Notes: a model not told the origin generated them from the letters alone. Shown: positions 43,338 through 52,035, counted from the stretch's first letter. The stretch is 64,000 nucleotides of DNA from Paenibacillus pinisoli (GCF_003605435.1 NZ_QXQB01000005.1:248001-312000), one strand, 5' to 3'. Numbers and translations: made by a program.

Positions 43338-44993
43338 TCAGTTCAGCTTACGCGTCTCGCTGCTTCGGCTCCCGGCCCTCGCTCTCATATAGACCCATGT
43401 CTCGTACATCGTTAATAACAAGCCGAGTCCCATAGCAGCAATCGCAGCGTCAAAACTAAGAAAGGCAACCGCCAGTGCAGCGGTTAAGCCAAGCCAGCAG
43501 AAGGATATTGCATTGACAGGCCCGCTCCACTCGCCGAGATGCCACGGCGCATCCTGCCATATTCCCTCCTTCTCCTCACGCCTTCCTCCACGCTGTGAAG
43601 GCCTGCGCCTGAACATCTCTCTCAGTCTCAGTCCAATAGGAATCCCGTAAGCGATATGCATAAGAACGATCGCTGCTGCCAGCAAGCCGATGAACATCTC
43701 ATTGCTCCACCAGAGCTGTGCGCCGGTCAGCAATAACAGCGCAAGAGCTGCGGCAGCCCAACTGCCGTGCGGCGTAATCCTTCCCCCGGTCGTAACGCGT
43801 CCAATCCAGCGGCTGCAAGGAATAGACTCATCCCGGGCCAGGCTGTACATCACTCGTGCGGCTACCGTCATCGACTGCAGTCCGCTGGTCCACAGCGACA
43901 CGGCCACAAAAAGGATGATAAATCCGGCTCCGCCCCAGCTTGCTATAGCCGTTTCTGCGATTAAAGCGATGCTTGACGCACCGAACGCTCCCATAACAGT
44001 GTGAAGCAATGCTCCGCTCCCATAGGCAGATGCGACCGCCAAGGAAACGACCGTCAGCATGATTAGTCCGCCTATGTATGTATAAGCCGTAGACAAATAA
44101 ATTGCCCAAGGAACGCGCACTCTCGGCTCCAGTGTTTCCTCCGCCCCTGCTGCCGCGCCATCCATCCCAAGGAAGAGCTTCATTAGAAGCAGCAAACCAA
44201 TCAGATAAGACTCCGGACGCACATGCTCGATAAAGCCCGCTGCATCGAATTGATACAATAAGGCGGCAGAATATGAATCCGGCCATAACAGCCATATGAC
44301 TGCGCCAATCACAAGGCCACCGATCAAAAGCTGCAGCCAAATTCCTGCACCATGCAGCCAGCCTAGCCAAGAAGCTCCCCATTGCAGACACGCCGCTTGC
44401 GCAACCGCGATAAGGGCAGCCAGGCATATGAAACTGAATACAGATGACGAGTAGCCGAAGTACCATGCTGCGACGCTGTCCGTCAAATAAGCGCATCCTC
44501 CTATAAACAGCGCCAGCATCACGAGATGTCCTGCAGCATGGAACCAGCCTGTCCTTCTCCCCCACTGCACGCCTCCAAGCACAATAGAAGCATGCGACAG
44601 GCTGCCTGCCGTAGGCATAGCAGAAGCGATTTCCGCAAGGCTTCCGCTTACACATATATAGAATAGCGCCAGAATCGGCAAGCCAAATCCGATCACGGAC
44701 AGTCCTCCTTGCCCTACTGCCGGACCGAACCATAATGCCGAGCTTCCTATCAGAGCCATTGTGCCGAATGACAGTCCGGCTGTCTGCCAGCTGCTTCTGT
44801 CTCGCCGCAGCGGCTGAGTCAAGCCGAAGCGGTACAGGTCCTGCCTGTCCTGCATGGATTGCGTTTCCTTGCCATAGCGCATCATGCTTTGATACCTGCT
44901 GGTGCGATAGCCATTGCTTGCTTTATAAGCCAAGCTGAACATCAGCACGCATACAACTGCTGACAACAGCAATCCGATATAAGCGGCAATCAT
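43338..44993 (-). CDS. APC-superfamily amino acid permease
   Basis: A 551-residue integral membrane protein with about 12-14 helices and the amino acid/polyamine/organocation pattern (ALFYICVSGSLAEIASAMPTAGS near helix III, GMDGAAAGAEETLEPRVRVP near residue 250). Substrate unknown. ATG at 44993 is preceded by GGAGG at 7 bases; the frame's earlier start at 45086 is discounted as it has no site and would put a hydrophilic stretch first. Confidence 0.85.
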   Translation of the reverse strand: MIAAYIGLLLSAVVCVLMFSLAYKASNGYRTSRYQSMMRYGKETQSMQDRQDLYRFGLTQPLRRDRSSWQTAGLSFGTMALIGSSALWFGPAVGQGGLSVIGFGLPILALFYICVSGSLAEIASAMPTAGSLSHASIVLGGVQWGRRTGWFHAAGHLVMLALFIGGCAYLTDSVAAWYFGYSSSVFSFICLAALIAVAQAACLQWGASWLGWLHGAGIWLQLLIGGLVIGAVIWLLWPDSYSAALLYQFDAAGFIEHVRPESYLIGLLLLMKLFLGMDGAAAGAEETLEPRVRVPWAIYLSTAYTYIGGLIMLTVVSLAVASAYGSGALLHTVMGAFGASSIALIAETAIASWGGAGFIILFVAVSLWTSGLQSMTVAARVMYSLARDESIPCSRWIGRVTTGGRITPHGSWAAAALALLLLTGAQLWWSNEMFIGLLAAAIVLMHIAYGIPIGLRLREMFRRRPSQRGGRREEKEGIWQDAPWHLGEWSGPVNAISFCWLGLTAALAVAFLSFDAAIAAMGLGLLLTMYETWVYMRARAGSRSSETRKLN

Positions 44994-45069
44994 GTCCCCA
45001 CCTCCATATCCTACTCTATGTGAGGTTGGCTCAGGGCATGCAACACGTCCATCTGCGCACCATGCAAAA

Positions 45070-45106
45070 AGAACCCCTGCCCCCATAAGGGGGGGCCAGA
45101 GGTTCT
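45070..45106 (-). terminator. Terminator of the receiver-domain gene
   Basis: AGAACC with CTGCCCCC pairs with GGGGG and GGTTCT around a short ATAA loop, then TTTTTG on the minus strand. It lies a few bases past the gene's stop at 45112. Confidence 0.85.
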
Positions 45107-45111
45107 CATTG

Positions 45112-45702
45112 CTAGCCGATCTCCCGATGCTGAATGCCGCCGGTCATGTCACGTACGGCTTGCTTCACATGAAGCAAATCAAATGGTTTATCAAGCAGGC
45201 CTTGGAAGCCGAGCTTCCTCGCTTCCGCCAGCATATCCGCGTCAGCGAATGCCGTCATTAGGGCAACAGGCGCCGAATTGTCGCCCTTACGAATTTCTCT
45301 TAGCACGTCAATTCCGCTCATGTCCGGCAGACGGATATCGAGCAATACGCAGTCCGGATTCTCAAGTAAACTAATAGCGATTGCGTCCTTGCCCGTACAA
45401 GCCTCAAGCACGTCGTAGCCTTCCTCCTGAAGCATCTCAGCGATCAACATGCGCAAGGCATGCCCATCGTCCACGATCAGCACAAGAGGCGTCTCCCGTT
45501 CCGGCTGCAATTCCACGGGCCTTTCATTGGGCGGAGAAGACGCACGAGACACGTCTTCTGGTTGCGAAGCGGACTCGGCGTATGGCATGCGGGGAGCAGC
45601 CGAATGTTGTCCTTCTTCACGGGCCTTCCGCTTTGCCCGTATGAAGACCGCTGCCAGCACAAGCAGCGCCAAGGCAGCGGCCAGCCAATACGTAACGGTC
45701 AT
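45112..45702 (-). CDS. Membrane-tethered response-regulator receiver protein
   Basis: A 196-residue protein: one N-terminal membrane helix (residues 4-22), a basic and then acidic linker to about 72, and a complete receiver domain. The phosphorylation site is visible: acid pair Asp78-Asp79, phosphoacceptor Asp122 in LLDIRLPDMSG, Thr150 and Lys172. There is no output domain and no adjacent histidine kinase. It could act as a membrane-localised phosphotransfer or decoy element. Family relatives of this architecture were not recognised. No other feature is odd. Confidence 0.85.
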   Translation of the reverse strand: MTVTYWLAAALALLVLAAVFIRAKRKAREEGQHSAAPRMPYAESASQPEDVSRASSPPNERPVELQPERETPLVLIVDDGHALRMLIAEMLQEEGYDVLEACTGKDAIAISLLENPDCVLLDIRLPDMSGIDVLREIRKGDNSAPVALMTAFADADMLAEARKLGFQGLLDKPFDLLHVKQAVRDMTGGIQHREIG

Positions 45703-45718
45703 ATTTTACTCCCTAATG

Positions 45719-46330
45719 TCAGTCATTTACGAGCATGGGACCAAGTGGCCCTTCTTCATTAATGATATCTTGAAGAGCATATACCGATATCGGGAAGTAT
45801 AGAAACCCGTACACATATGCGGCCAGCTCATATAATTGAAAATAAACAACCAGCGAACGATCCGCGACATAGAAGGATTGATCAGGCGCGATCGATTGAA
45901 ACGGCTCCAAGGTGGGAATGTCCCTTTCCTTAATCCCCTTGGCCACAAATTCATTAATTCTGGCTATATAATCGCTGCCCGGCTTGAACAGCTCGCTCAG
46001 CCTGTACATTTGGCCCGTTGACGTCTTGAACGTCAACGATTGCTGCAGCGTCATACCGTGAGCGCCTCCCGTATAGGCGTAGTTATACAACGAGAGGCTG
46101 AACACATCCTTTTCGTTCGTCTTCACTTCATAAAAGGCAATCATCTCCGCGCGGGGATCGTCCAGGCTTCCTTGGCTGTTCACGAGATGCTGCGCAGCCG
46201 CCAGTATCGCCTGATTGATTCGGGCATCCGCCTCGGCGCTTGCCCCGCCGCTTACGTAAGGAATGGACAAATCCGCTTTCGGGAACGTTGCCTTTGCCGT
46301 CTGCACGACCAGAGCCGCCTTTGGGGCCAT
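45719..46330 (-). CDS. DUF3298/DUF4163-domain protein
   Basis: A 203-residue protein with the pattern FYEVKTNEKDVFSLSLYNYAYTGGAHGMT near residues 68-96, then LSELFKPGSDYIARINEFV, which is the DUF4163/DUF3298 pair found in RsiV-like anti-sigma factors and wall-linked proteins. No signal peptide or membrane helix is present, unlike most relatives. Function unknown. It ends 16 bases upstream of the receiver-domain gene, so they may form one operon. Confidence 0.75.
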   Translation of the reverse strand: MAPKAALVVQTAKATFPKADLSIPYVSGGASAEADARINQAILAAAQHLVNSQGSLDDPRAEMIAFYEVKTNEKDVFSLSLYNYAYTGGAHGMTLQQSLTFKTSTGQMYRLSELFKPGSDYIARINEFVAKGIKERDIPTLEPFQSIAPDQSFYVADRSLVVYFQLYELAAYVYGFLYFPISVYALQDIINEEGPLGPMLVND

Positions 46331-46389
46331 ATCGGTTCACCATCCTGTTCTCAAGATGGTTCATTGTATGCCGCGGGGCGCTCGGACCA

Positions 46390-47115
46390 TTACAGCTGCA
46401 GCTTCTCGCGTTCCGTCAGGCGTCTTCCGTACACATCCACTACCAGATTGCCGTTATTCAGGCCTAATATGCGGTCCGCATACCGCTCTGCCCAATCTCC
46501 CTGATGCAGAACGGCAATGACGATGATGCCTTCGTTCTTGCACAGGTCCTTCAATTCGCTCAGCACGGCGTCTGCCGCATGCGGGTCCAGACCCGACACC
46601 GGCTCATCGGCGACAATAACCTTCGCTCCGTGGACAAGCGCTCTTGCGATTGCCATGCGCTGCCGCTCGCCGCCGCTCAGATGCTTGGCCGGAATTTTAG
46701 CCTTGTCCAGCAGTCCGCGCTTTTCAATCATATCCATCGCGCCCATGTAATCGTCGCTGCGAACCATGCCTGTCCATCTGCGCCATGCAGGCGTCTGGTT
46801 GACGGAGCCGATAATAACGTTTTTAAGTCCGCTTTTTTCCGGGAACAGGAACGGCTTCTCTTCCAGATAGGCAACCTGCTGCTTCACTTTCTGCTTGGCC
46901 AGGAAGCCTTCCTTGAACACATCCTTCCCGTTGAACAGGTAGGTGCCGGAGGTCCAGCTCTCCTGGAGCGCCAAGCATTTCAGCAGCATCGACTTGCCGC
47001 TGCCGCTGCTTCCCTTCACCGCTATGAAATCGCCTTCGTAAGCTTCGAAGCTGATATCGTTCAGTACCTTGGGACCGCCAGGGATCCGTTTCGACAAACC
47101 CTTAATTCTCAACAT
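46390..47115 (-). CDS. Stand-alone ABC transporter ATP-binding protein
   Basis: A 241-residue ABC ATPase with Walker A (GSSGSGKS), the signature LSGGERQR and Walker B (VIVADEPVSGLDP). The C-terminal VLHQGDWAERYADRILGLNNG is like the phosphonate/lipoprotein-type ATPases. No permease gene lies next to it. ATG at 47115 has GGAG 8 bases before it; the GTG at 47124 is discounted. It is divergent from the LexA-box region 75 bases away. Confidence 0.85.
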   Translation of the reverse strand: MLRIKGLSKRIPGGPKVLNDISFEAYEGDFIAVKGSSGSGKSMLLKCLALQESWTSGTYLFNGKDVFKEGFLAKQKVKQQVAYLEEKPFLFPEKSGLKNVIIGSVNQTPAWRRWTGMVRSDDYMGAMDMIEKRGLLDKAKIPAKHLSGGERQRMAIARALVHGAKVIVADEPVSGLDPHAADAVLSELKDLCKNEGIIVIAVLHQGDWAERYADRILGLNNGNLVVDVYGRRLTEREKLQL

Positions 47116-47180
47116 GTTCCGCACTCCTTCTGCTCGATGCCAGCCTTCTATGAATCTAGTTTAAAGTAAATAAAAAACTC

Positions 47181-47209
47181 TTTCCACACGAACAAATGTT
47201 TGCTATAAT
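47181..47209 (+). promoter_or_regulatory. Promoter of the 74-residue SOS-type gene
   Basis: TTTCCA (47181-47186), a 17-base spacer and a perfect TATAAT (47204-47209). The spacer carries one LexA box and the second lies at the predicted start site. Confidence 0.75.
47189..47202 (+). promoter_or_regulatory. LexA (DinR) box 1
   Basis: CGAACAAATGTTTG matches every defined position of the Bacillus LexA consensus CGAACRNRYGTTYG. It occupies the -35/-10 spacer. Confidence 0.88.
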
Positions 47210-47216
47210 AAAAACA

Positions 47217-47230
47217 AGAACAAATGTTCT
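47217..47230 (+). promoter_or_regulatory. LexA (DinR) box 2
   Basis: AGAACAAATGTTCT is a perfect palindromic GAAC-N4-GTTC element differing from consensus only at the outer bases, centred 28 bases from box 1 and lying on the predicted transcription start. Confidence 0.8.
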
Positions 47231-47270
47231 GAATATTAGAAATTAAACCTTTAAAGGAGGCTAGATCACC

Positions 47271-47495
47271 ATGAAATCCAACTGTGAAAATTTCCGTTTT
47301 GTAGAGAGAGGGCGTTCCTCCCGCGACCTGACGTTCAAGTTTTACGACGACGGGCGGCTCGTTATTATTAATAACGACACAGAGGAGGTGATCAAGCCGG
47401 GAGACCTGCGAAGCGACAGCCGCGACTTCTACGTCCGCAAGCGCATCGCCTTTATTAAGAACCAGCTGGCGGCAAGCCAAATGAAATACGCCTGA
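47271..47495 (+). CDS. Small uncharacterised protein, predicted SOS-inducible
   Basis: A 74-residue cytoplasmic protein with a strong AAAGGAGG ribosome site 9 bases before the ATG. The sequence is highly charged (VERGRSSRDLTFKFYDDGRL, then RDFYVRKRIAFIKNQL) with one Cys and no signal or membrane helix. I recognise no family; it is not YneA, which has a membrane anchor and LysM domain. Two LexA boxes over its promoter suggest induction by DNA damage, possibly as a checkpoint or repair modulator. A strong terminator follows. Confidence 0.8.
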   Translation: MKSNCENFRFVERGRSSRDLTFKFYDDGRLVIINNDTEEVIKPGDLRSDSRDFYVRKRIAFIKNQLAASQMKYA

Positions 47496-47500
47496 TCGCG

Positions 47501-47540
47501 AAGAGGAGAGAGCGGCTATCGATAGCGGCTCTCTCCTCTT
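47501..47540. terminator. Strong terminator after the SOS-type gene
   Basis: AAGAGGAGAGAG continues almost without mismatch to its complement at 47529-47540, then TTT on the plus strand. It also lies just beyond the end of the convergent 44-codon gene. Confidence 0.88.
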
Positions 47541-47550
47541 TTTCGCTGTC

Positions 47551-47685
47551 TTACGGCTGCTTATCGATTCCGTTCAAGCTCGGAGGGCGTTTCGCTTGCT
47601 CCTTCACCTTCGGCGTGATCGCCTCTTCCTTCAGGCTCGCATTGTCCTGCTGGTTATGGATCTTCTCGCTTTTGTTGACTGGCAT
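47551..47685 (-). CDS. Small 44-residue hydrophilic protein
   Basis: An ATG at 47685 with GGAGGTGAT 3-8 bases upstream, almost the full anti-Shine-Dalgarno complement, opens 44 codons. The product is highly charged (SEKIHNQQDN, then LKEEAITPKVKEQAKRPPS) and has no Cys or hydrophobic helix, resembling small acid-soluble or intrinsically disordered spore proteins in composition only. No family was recognised. It converges on the LexA-box gene across a terminator. Confidence 0.7.
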   Translation of the reverse strand: MPVNKSEKIHNQQDNASLKEEAITPKVKEQAKRPPSLNGIDKQP

Positions 47686-47766
47686 CCAGATCACCTCCAC
47701 TTACATTATGCGGAAGCTTGAATCGTCCTATGCCTTCCCCCGCGAGACAGATTGAGCTGCCGCACA

Positions 47767-47795
47767 TTGACTAGCGGCCGCCATTGCGGTAGATT
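47767..47795 (+). promoter_or_regulatory. Promoter of the HAD phosphatase gene
   Basis: TTGACT (47767-47772), a 17-base spacer and TAGATT (47790-47795). Confidence 0.55.
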
Positions 47796-47848
47796 GGTCA
47801 TACAACAGCAACAGCAGCAACGGCTTATGCAAAGGAGACTGACCTATC

Positions 47849-48586
47849 ATGAAACAACATATATTGTTTGACCTTGATGACACATTAATTTATTGCAACA
47901 AATATTTCTTTTTTGTCGTGGACCAATTCGTGGATTCGATGTCCACCTGGTTCAGCGGCTGCGGCATCGTCACGCCAGAGGCGGTCCGCGAGAAGCAAAT
48001 GGAGCGGGATATTGCGCTTATCGGTGATACCGGTTTCAAGAGCGAGCACTTTCCCCAGTCATTCCTGGACACATATGTTTTCTACAGTGATGCGACCGGC
48101 AGGAAACGCTCTGTGGTCGAGGAGGATTTCCTGTGGAAGCTCGGCATCAGCGTCTACGACCATGAGACGGAGCCTTACCCCAACATGGAGCATACGCTCG
48201 ACGAGCTGGCTTCCGCTGGTCATGAGCTTCATCTCTATACAGGCGGCGAGCTGCTCATTCAGCAGCGCAAGATCCAGCGCATGGGGCTGGAGCGATACTT
48301 CAACTCGCGCATCTACATCAGACAACTGAAGAACAATGCTGCGTTGGAGCAGATATTGCAGCAAGGCACCTTCGACCGGGAACACACATGGATGATCGGC
48401 AACTCTATCCGCACCGATGTTGTGCCTGCTCTCACTGCGGGCATTCATGCCATTCATGTGCGCACGCCGGAAGAATGGCATTACAACGTTGTTCAGATTG
48501 ACGTAGAGCCCAAAGGCGCTTTCTTCACCTTGGATAAACTGATCGAAGTTCCGGATACGATCCATCGCTACATGAACCGTGACTAG
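47849..48586 (+). CDS. HAD-family hydrolase
   Basis: A 245-residue phosphatase-like enzyme. Motif I is FDLDDTL with nucleophile Asp8 and acid Asp10, motif II the Thr in LYTGGEL near 127, and motif IV MIGNSIRTDVVPA near 187. Substrate unknown. AAAGGAG lies 10 bases before the ATG. It converges on topB with only 6 bases between stops. Confidence 0.87.
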   Translation: MKQHILFDLDDTLIYCNKYFFFVVDQFVDSMSTWFSGCGIVTPEAVREKQMERDIALIGDTGFKSEHFPQSFLDTYVFYSDATGRKRSVVEEDFLWKLGISVYDHETEPYPNMEHTLDELASAGHELHLYTGGELLIQQRKIQRMGLERYFNSRIYIRQLKNNAALEQILQQGTFDREHTWMIGNSIRTDVVPALTAGIHAIHVRTPEEWHYNVVQIDVEPKGAFFTLDKLIEVPDTIHRYMNRD

Positions 48587-48592
48587 CAGCGG

Positions 48593-50872
48593 CTAACGAT
48601 CCGCTTCTACAGCAAGCTCTCCGGTGACGGGATTCCTCAGTACGATCCTGCCCTGTATCTCCGCCCCATCAGCCATATTCAGCTTCAGCTTGGCGGTTTT
48701 GCCTTTCTCCGCAATGGCCCTTACCTGGGCATCCGTCAAGCTCCTGCCGAAGCTTTCCTTCCAGATAACGAACGAGCAGCCGCTCCGGTAGTGGGAGCAG
48801 CCGTAACCCTTTCGCCCCATAAATAATCTGCCGCCGCAGCCTGGACGCGGACAATCCGCAATGGTGCCGTCTCCCGGGGCTTCGGCGCGTTCCTTGACCG
48901 CCGTGCTTCTGGCCGCCTTACCTGGTGAAGCATCCGGCGAAGCGCTGTTTGTCCGGCTCGTACGCCCCGACGCACCGCTGCGCGAGGAGCGCTGCCCTCT
49001 CCCTTTGCCCGGCTTCTCGTCTCCCTCGAATGCCTTAATGTCGGCTCTTGCTTGCTGACGAACCTTATCTACGATCATCGTAGCGAACTTTTTCACATTT
49101 TCCATAAAGGCGGCATCCGATGCGCCCCCTCTGGCGATTTCATTCAGCCTGCGCTCCCACATGCCTGTCATCTCCGGCGACGTCAATAATTCTACGCCGG
49201 CAGCGCGGATCAGCTCAATGGCTGTACGCCCCTTCTGGGTAATGGCAATGCGTTTGCCCTGCATCGTCACATAACCGACATTCTTAAGCCGCTCGATGGT
49301 AGCCGCGCGCGTAGCAGGCGTGCCAAGGCCGGAATCCTTCATTGCATCTCGCACTTCCTCGTCCTCAATCTGCTTGCCTGCGCTCTCCATCGCCTTCAGC
49401 AGCGTGCCTTCCGTATATGGCTTAGGCGGCTGCGTCTCCTTCTCCTTCATTACGGCGTCCGTACATTTCACGCCGAGTGCCGGATTGACGGAGAACGGCT
49501 CCAGCACCTCTTCCTCATCCTCGGATTCATCTTCCTTGTCCTTCTTGGCGCCTTTCGGCTTGTCCTTCTTCTGATCGGCGTACAGCACCTTCCAGCCTAA
49601 GCTGAGGAGCTCCTTCACCGTCGTCTTGAACGTCTCCTTCTCTACTTCAGTCAGCACGGTATGCGATTTGTATTCCGCTGCCGGGTAGAATTGAGACAGG
49701 AATCGGCGCACGATCAGATCGTACAGCTTCGCCTCATCGGGCGACAACCCGCTTGCCTTCCGGTGCGTCGGCAGAATGGCGTGATGGTCCTCCACCTTGG
49801 CAGGATTGCACACGAACTTGTTGCCTTTGTGCACAAGAGACTTGTTAGCCCCCTTGGCCCAATCATCATATGAAGTGCCATGCAAGGAAGAGAGCGTCTT
49901 ATGCATCTCCGGAATATTCTGCTCCGTGACATAGTTGGAATTGGTACGCGGATACGTGATTACCTTATGTTTCTCATACAGCGCTTGCGCCGTATCCAGC
50001 GTCTTTTTTGCGGAGAATCCGAATTTCCCGTTCGCTTCCCGCTGCAGCAGCGTCAGATCATACAGCTTGAAGGGATATTCCTTCACATCTTTCACTTCAT
50101 ACGACGCGATCGATCCGGCCTTCCCTTTCACCTTCGCAGCTATAGCCTCCGCCTTCTTGGGATCGGTCATTCGTTCGCCTTGCCACAATCCGCGATATGC
50201 CGTGTCCTCTTGAAGAAACTTGGCCTCCACCTCATAAAACTTCAGCGAATCGAACGTCTCAATCGTTTTTTGGCGGTCATAAATAAGCGCCAGCACCGGG
50301 GTCTGCACGCGGCCGACGGACAACAGCACATTATGCTTGGTCGTAAAAGCGCGAGAGCCGTTCATGCCGATCAGCCAATCGGCTTCGCTTCGGGCAGTCG
50401 CGGCTTTCGTCAAGTTCTCGTATTCGGAGCCGTCTCTAAGCTCCGCAAAGCCTCTTCTAATCGTCTCTGGCGTCAGATCGGATATCCAGAGCCGCTTGAC
50501 AGGCTGGCGCAGCTTCAGATGGCGCTGAATGAGGGAGAAGATATACTGCCCCTCTCTCCCGGCGTCGCAGCCGTTCACAAGCGAGTCGCAGCGCTTCGCA
50601 AGCTCCTTGATCACCTTCAGCTGGTCCATCGTTTTTCTGTTCGGCACCAGCTTGAATACGTCCGGAATGATCGGCAAGTCGCCGATATTCCAGCGCTTGT
50701 ACCTGTCATCATAGGCATCAGGCTCCGCTAAGCCGATCAGATGGCCGATCGCCCATGTAATGATATAATGCTCGCCTTCTATATAAGTGCGGTGGTTTTT
50801 TGCTTTTGGATCGATGGCAGCCGCGATATTGCGTCCCATGTCGGGTTTCTCCGCAATGATTAGTGTTTTCAA
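48593..50872 (-). CDS. topB: DNA topoisomerase III
   Basis: A 759-residue type IA topoisomerase. TOPRIM motifs IIAEKPDMGR (residues 5-14) and NGCDAGREGQYIF near 99, the nucleophile Tyr in VITYPRTNSNYV near 313, an acidic/lysine-rich insertion (residues about 428-450) and a C-terminal zinc ribbon (CPRPGCGGRL, then CSHYRSGCSF, near 690) are all seen. It decatenates DNA. TTG start: AAAGGAG lies 9 bases upstream. The C-terminal region before the zinc ribbon is Ser/Arg/Gly-rich. Confidence 0.95.
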   Translation of the reverse strand: MKTLIIAEKPDMGRNIAAAIDPKAKNHRTYIEGEHYIITWAIGHLIGLAEPDAYDDRYKRWNIGDLPIIPDVFKLVPNRKTMDQLKVIKELAKRCDSLVNGCDAGREGQYIFSLIQRHLKLRQPVKRLWISDLTPETIRRGFAELRDGSEYENLTKAATARSEADWLIGMNGSRAFTTKHNVLLSVGRVQTPVLALIYDRQKTIETFDSLKFYEVEAKFLQEDTAYRGLWQGERMTDPKKAEAIAAKVKGKAGSIASYEVKDVKEYPFKLYDLTLLQREANGKFGFSAKKTLDTAQALYEKHKVITYPRTNSNYVTEQNIPEMHKTLSSLHGTSYDDWAKGANKSLVHKGNKFVCNPAKVEDHHAILPTHRKASGLSPDEAKLYDLIVRRFLSQFYPAAEYKSHTVLTEVEKETFKTTVKELLSLGWKVLYADQKKDKPKGAKKDKEDESEDEEEVLEPFSVNPALGVKCTDAVMKEKETQPPKPYTEGTLLKAMESAGKQIEDEEVRDAMKDSGLGTPATRAATIERLKNVGYVTMQGKRIAITQKGRTAIELIRAAGVELLTSPEMTGMWERRLNEIARGGASDAAFMENVKKFATMIVDKVRQQARADIKAFEGDEKPGKGRGQRSSRSGASGRTSRTNSASPDASPGKAARSTAVKERAEAPGDGTIADCPRPGCGGRLFMGRKGYGCSHYRSGCSFVIWKESFGRSLTDAQVRAIAEKGKTAKLKLNMADGAEIQGRIVLRNPVTGELAVEADR

Positions 50873-50903
50873 CTGGGCTCGCTCCTTTGGTCGTCCTTGG
50901 GTC

Positions 50904-51944
50904 TCAGGCTGTCTCCAGCGTCTTTATGATCGAAGCGAAGATAGTGCGAACACCCTTCGACCAATTAGGATCCTCTGCATATTCCCGGTTAATCCATGTG
51001 AACGGGTCTATGTCAGACGGCCTGTCCTTGCTGAGTCGCGTAATGGTTCTTGCCGCAATCTGCGAGGATTGATCAATCGTAGTATTGAATTCTTGCCAGC
51101 TATGAAAGACATTGAAGGGATTGTTCGCAATCTCCTTCGCCCGCTCATGGTTCCGCGGAACGAACCCCTGCTCCTGGCCGGTAATGGCGATCAGGAAAGC
51201 AGGATGGATATCGAACTCCCGCGCCGTCTTCATGATGGCGTCTATGTATGGCGGATCTGCTAGAATGGAAGATTTGCTCTCCAAAAAAGCAGCCAGCTTG
51301 TCCTTGTCAATAGTGTCATACTTAAGCTCATCCGGCAATTCGTTAGGCGATGCGGCCGGTGCTTCCGCAGGCGTCAGGAGGCCGCTGTCCGCCAGGGCGG
51401 ACTCTGACTCTTGCGCTCCCTCTTGGGTCATCGACCAGCCAAATACTATTGATGCCGTGATCACTATAGCCGTTAATGCCCCATAAAGCGCTGCCTTCCT
51501 CCGGCGCAGCTTCATGATAACCGCGGCGCCTGCCGACGGCAGCGGAATAACAACTGCAGCCTCTGCTTCGGCAATCCCGCTTCCCGTTAACGGCATGCCT
51601 GCTGCTTGGCCCCTCCATGAAGCTTCTTGCTGTCGCGTCCACCTGCGGAGCGGCTCCGCGACAGCGGGATCCTCCAGGTCCATCTCCATGCATAGGAGAT
51701 AGATATCATCGGGACTGACGGGACGCTGCTCCTCCAAGACAGTCGAACGGATGAGCTGGTGCGTTAATTGTTTCTTGGTCTCCAGATCAAAGTCGGGCAA
51801 TTGATTATGAATAATGCGCGTAACCGCGTCCGCGACAATCTCCGCACGCTGATCGCTAGGCATGGAGGCATACTTATGATGAACGTAGCTGCGTATGTTG
51901 CGAACATCGGTTGGCGTTAACACATAAGCATGTTCTGCGGACAT
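50904..51944 (-). CDS. Membrane-anchored protein with lysozyme-like C-terminal domain
   Basis: A 346-residue protein: a soluble acidic N-terminal domain (residues 1-100), one membrane helix near residues 155-173 and an extracellular domain from about 210. AIMKTAREFDIHPAFLIAITGQEQGFVPRN and NNPFNVFHSW in that region resemble lysozyme-fold transglycosylase/glucosaminidase domains. The N-terminal cytoplasmic part looks like an anti-sigma or zf-type sensor but has no clear motif. No sigma factor gene is adjacent. It precedes topB by 31 bases on the same strand. Confidence 0.65.
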   Translation of the reverse strand: MSAEHAYVLTPTDVRNIRSYVHHKYASMPSDQRAEIVADAVTRIIHNQLPDFDLETKKQLTHQLIRSTVLEEQRPVSPDDIYLLCMEMDLEDPAVAEPLRRWTRQQEASWRGQAAGMPLTGSGIAEAEAAVVIPLPSAGAAVIMKLRRRKAALYGALTAIVITASIVFGWSMTQEGAQESESALADSGLLTPAEAPAASPNELPDELKYDTIDKDKLAAFLESKSSILADPPYIDAIMKTAREFDIHPAFLIAITGQEQGFVPRNHERAKEIANNPFNVFHSWQEFNTTIDQSSQIAARTITRLSKDRPSDIDPFTWINREYAEDPNWSKGVRTIFASIIKTLETA

Positions 51945-52035
51945 CGATATCTCTCCCTCACATCATCTCACCCTATATTTTACCACAACTTATCTAATAG
52001 AGGTTGTTCAAAAAGTCCGCTTTTGATCACGCAAC

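Noticed and set aside
45719..46330. Reading the DUF3298 protein as an RsiV-type anti-sigma factor
   Set aside because: It lacks the membrane helix and cytoplasmic anti-sigma segment, and no sigma factor gene lies beside it.
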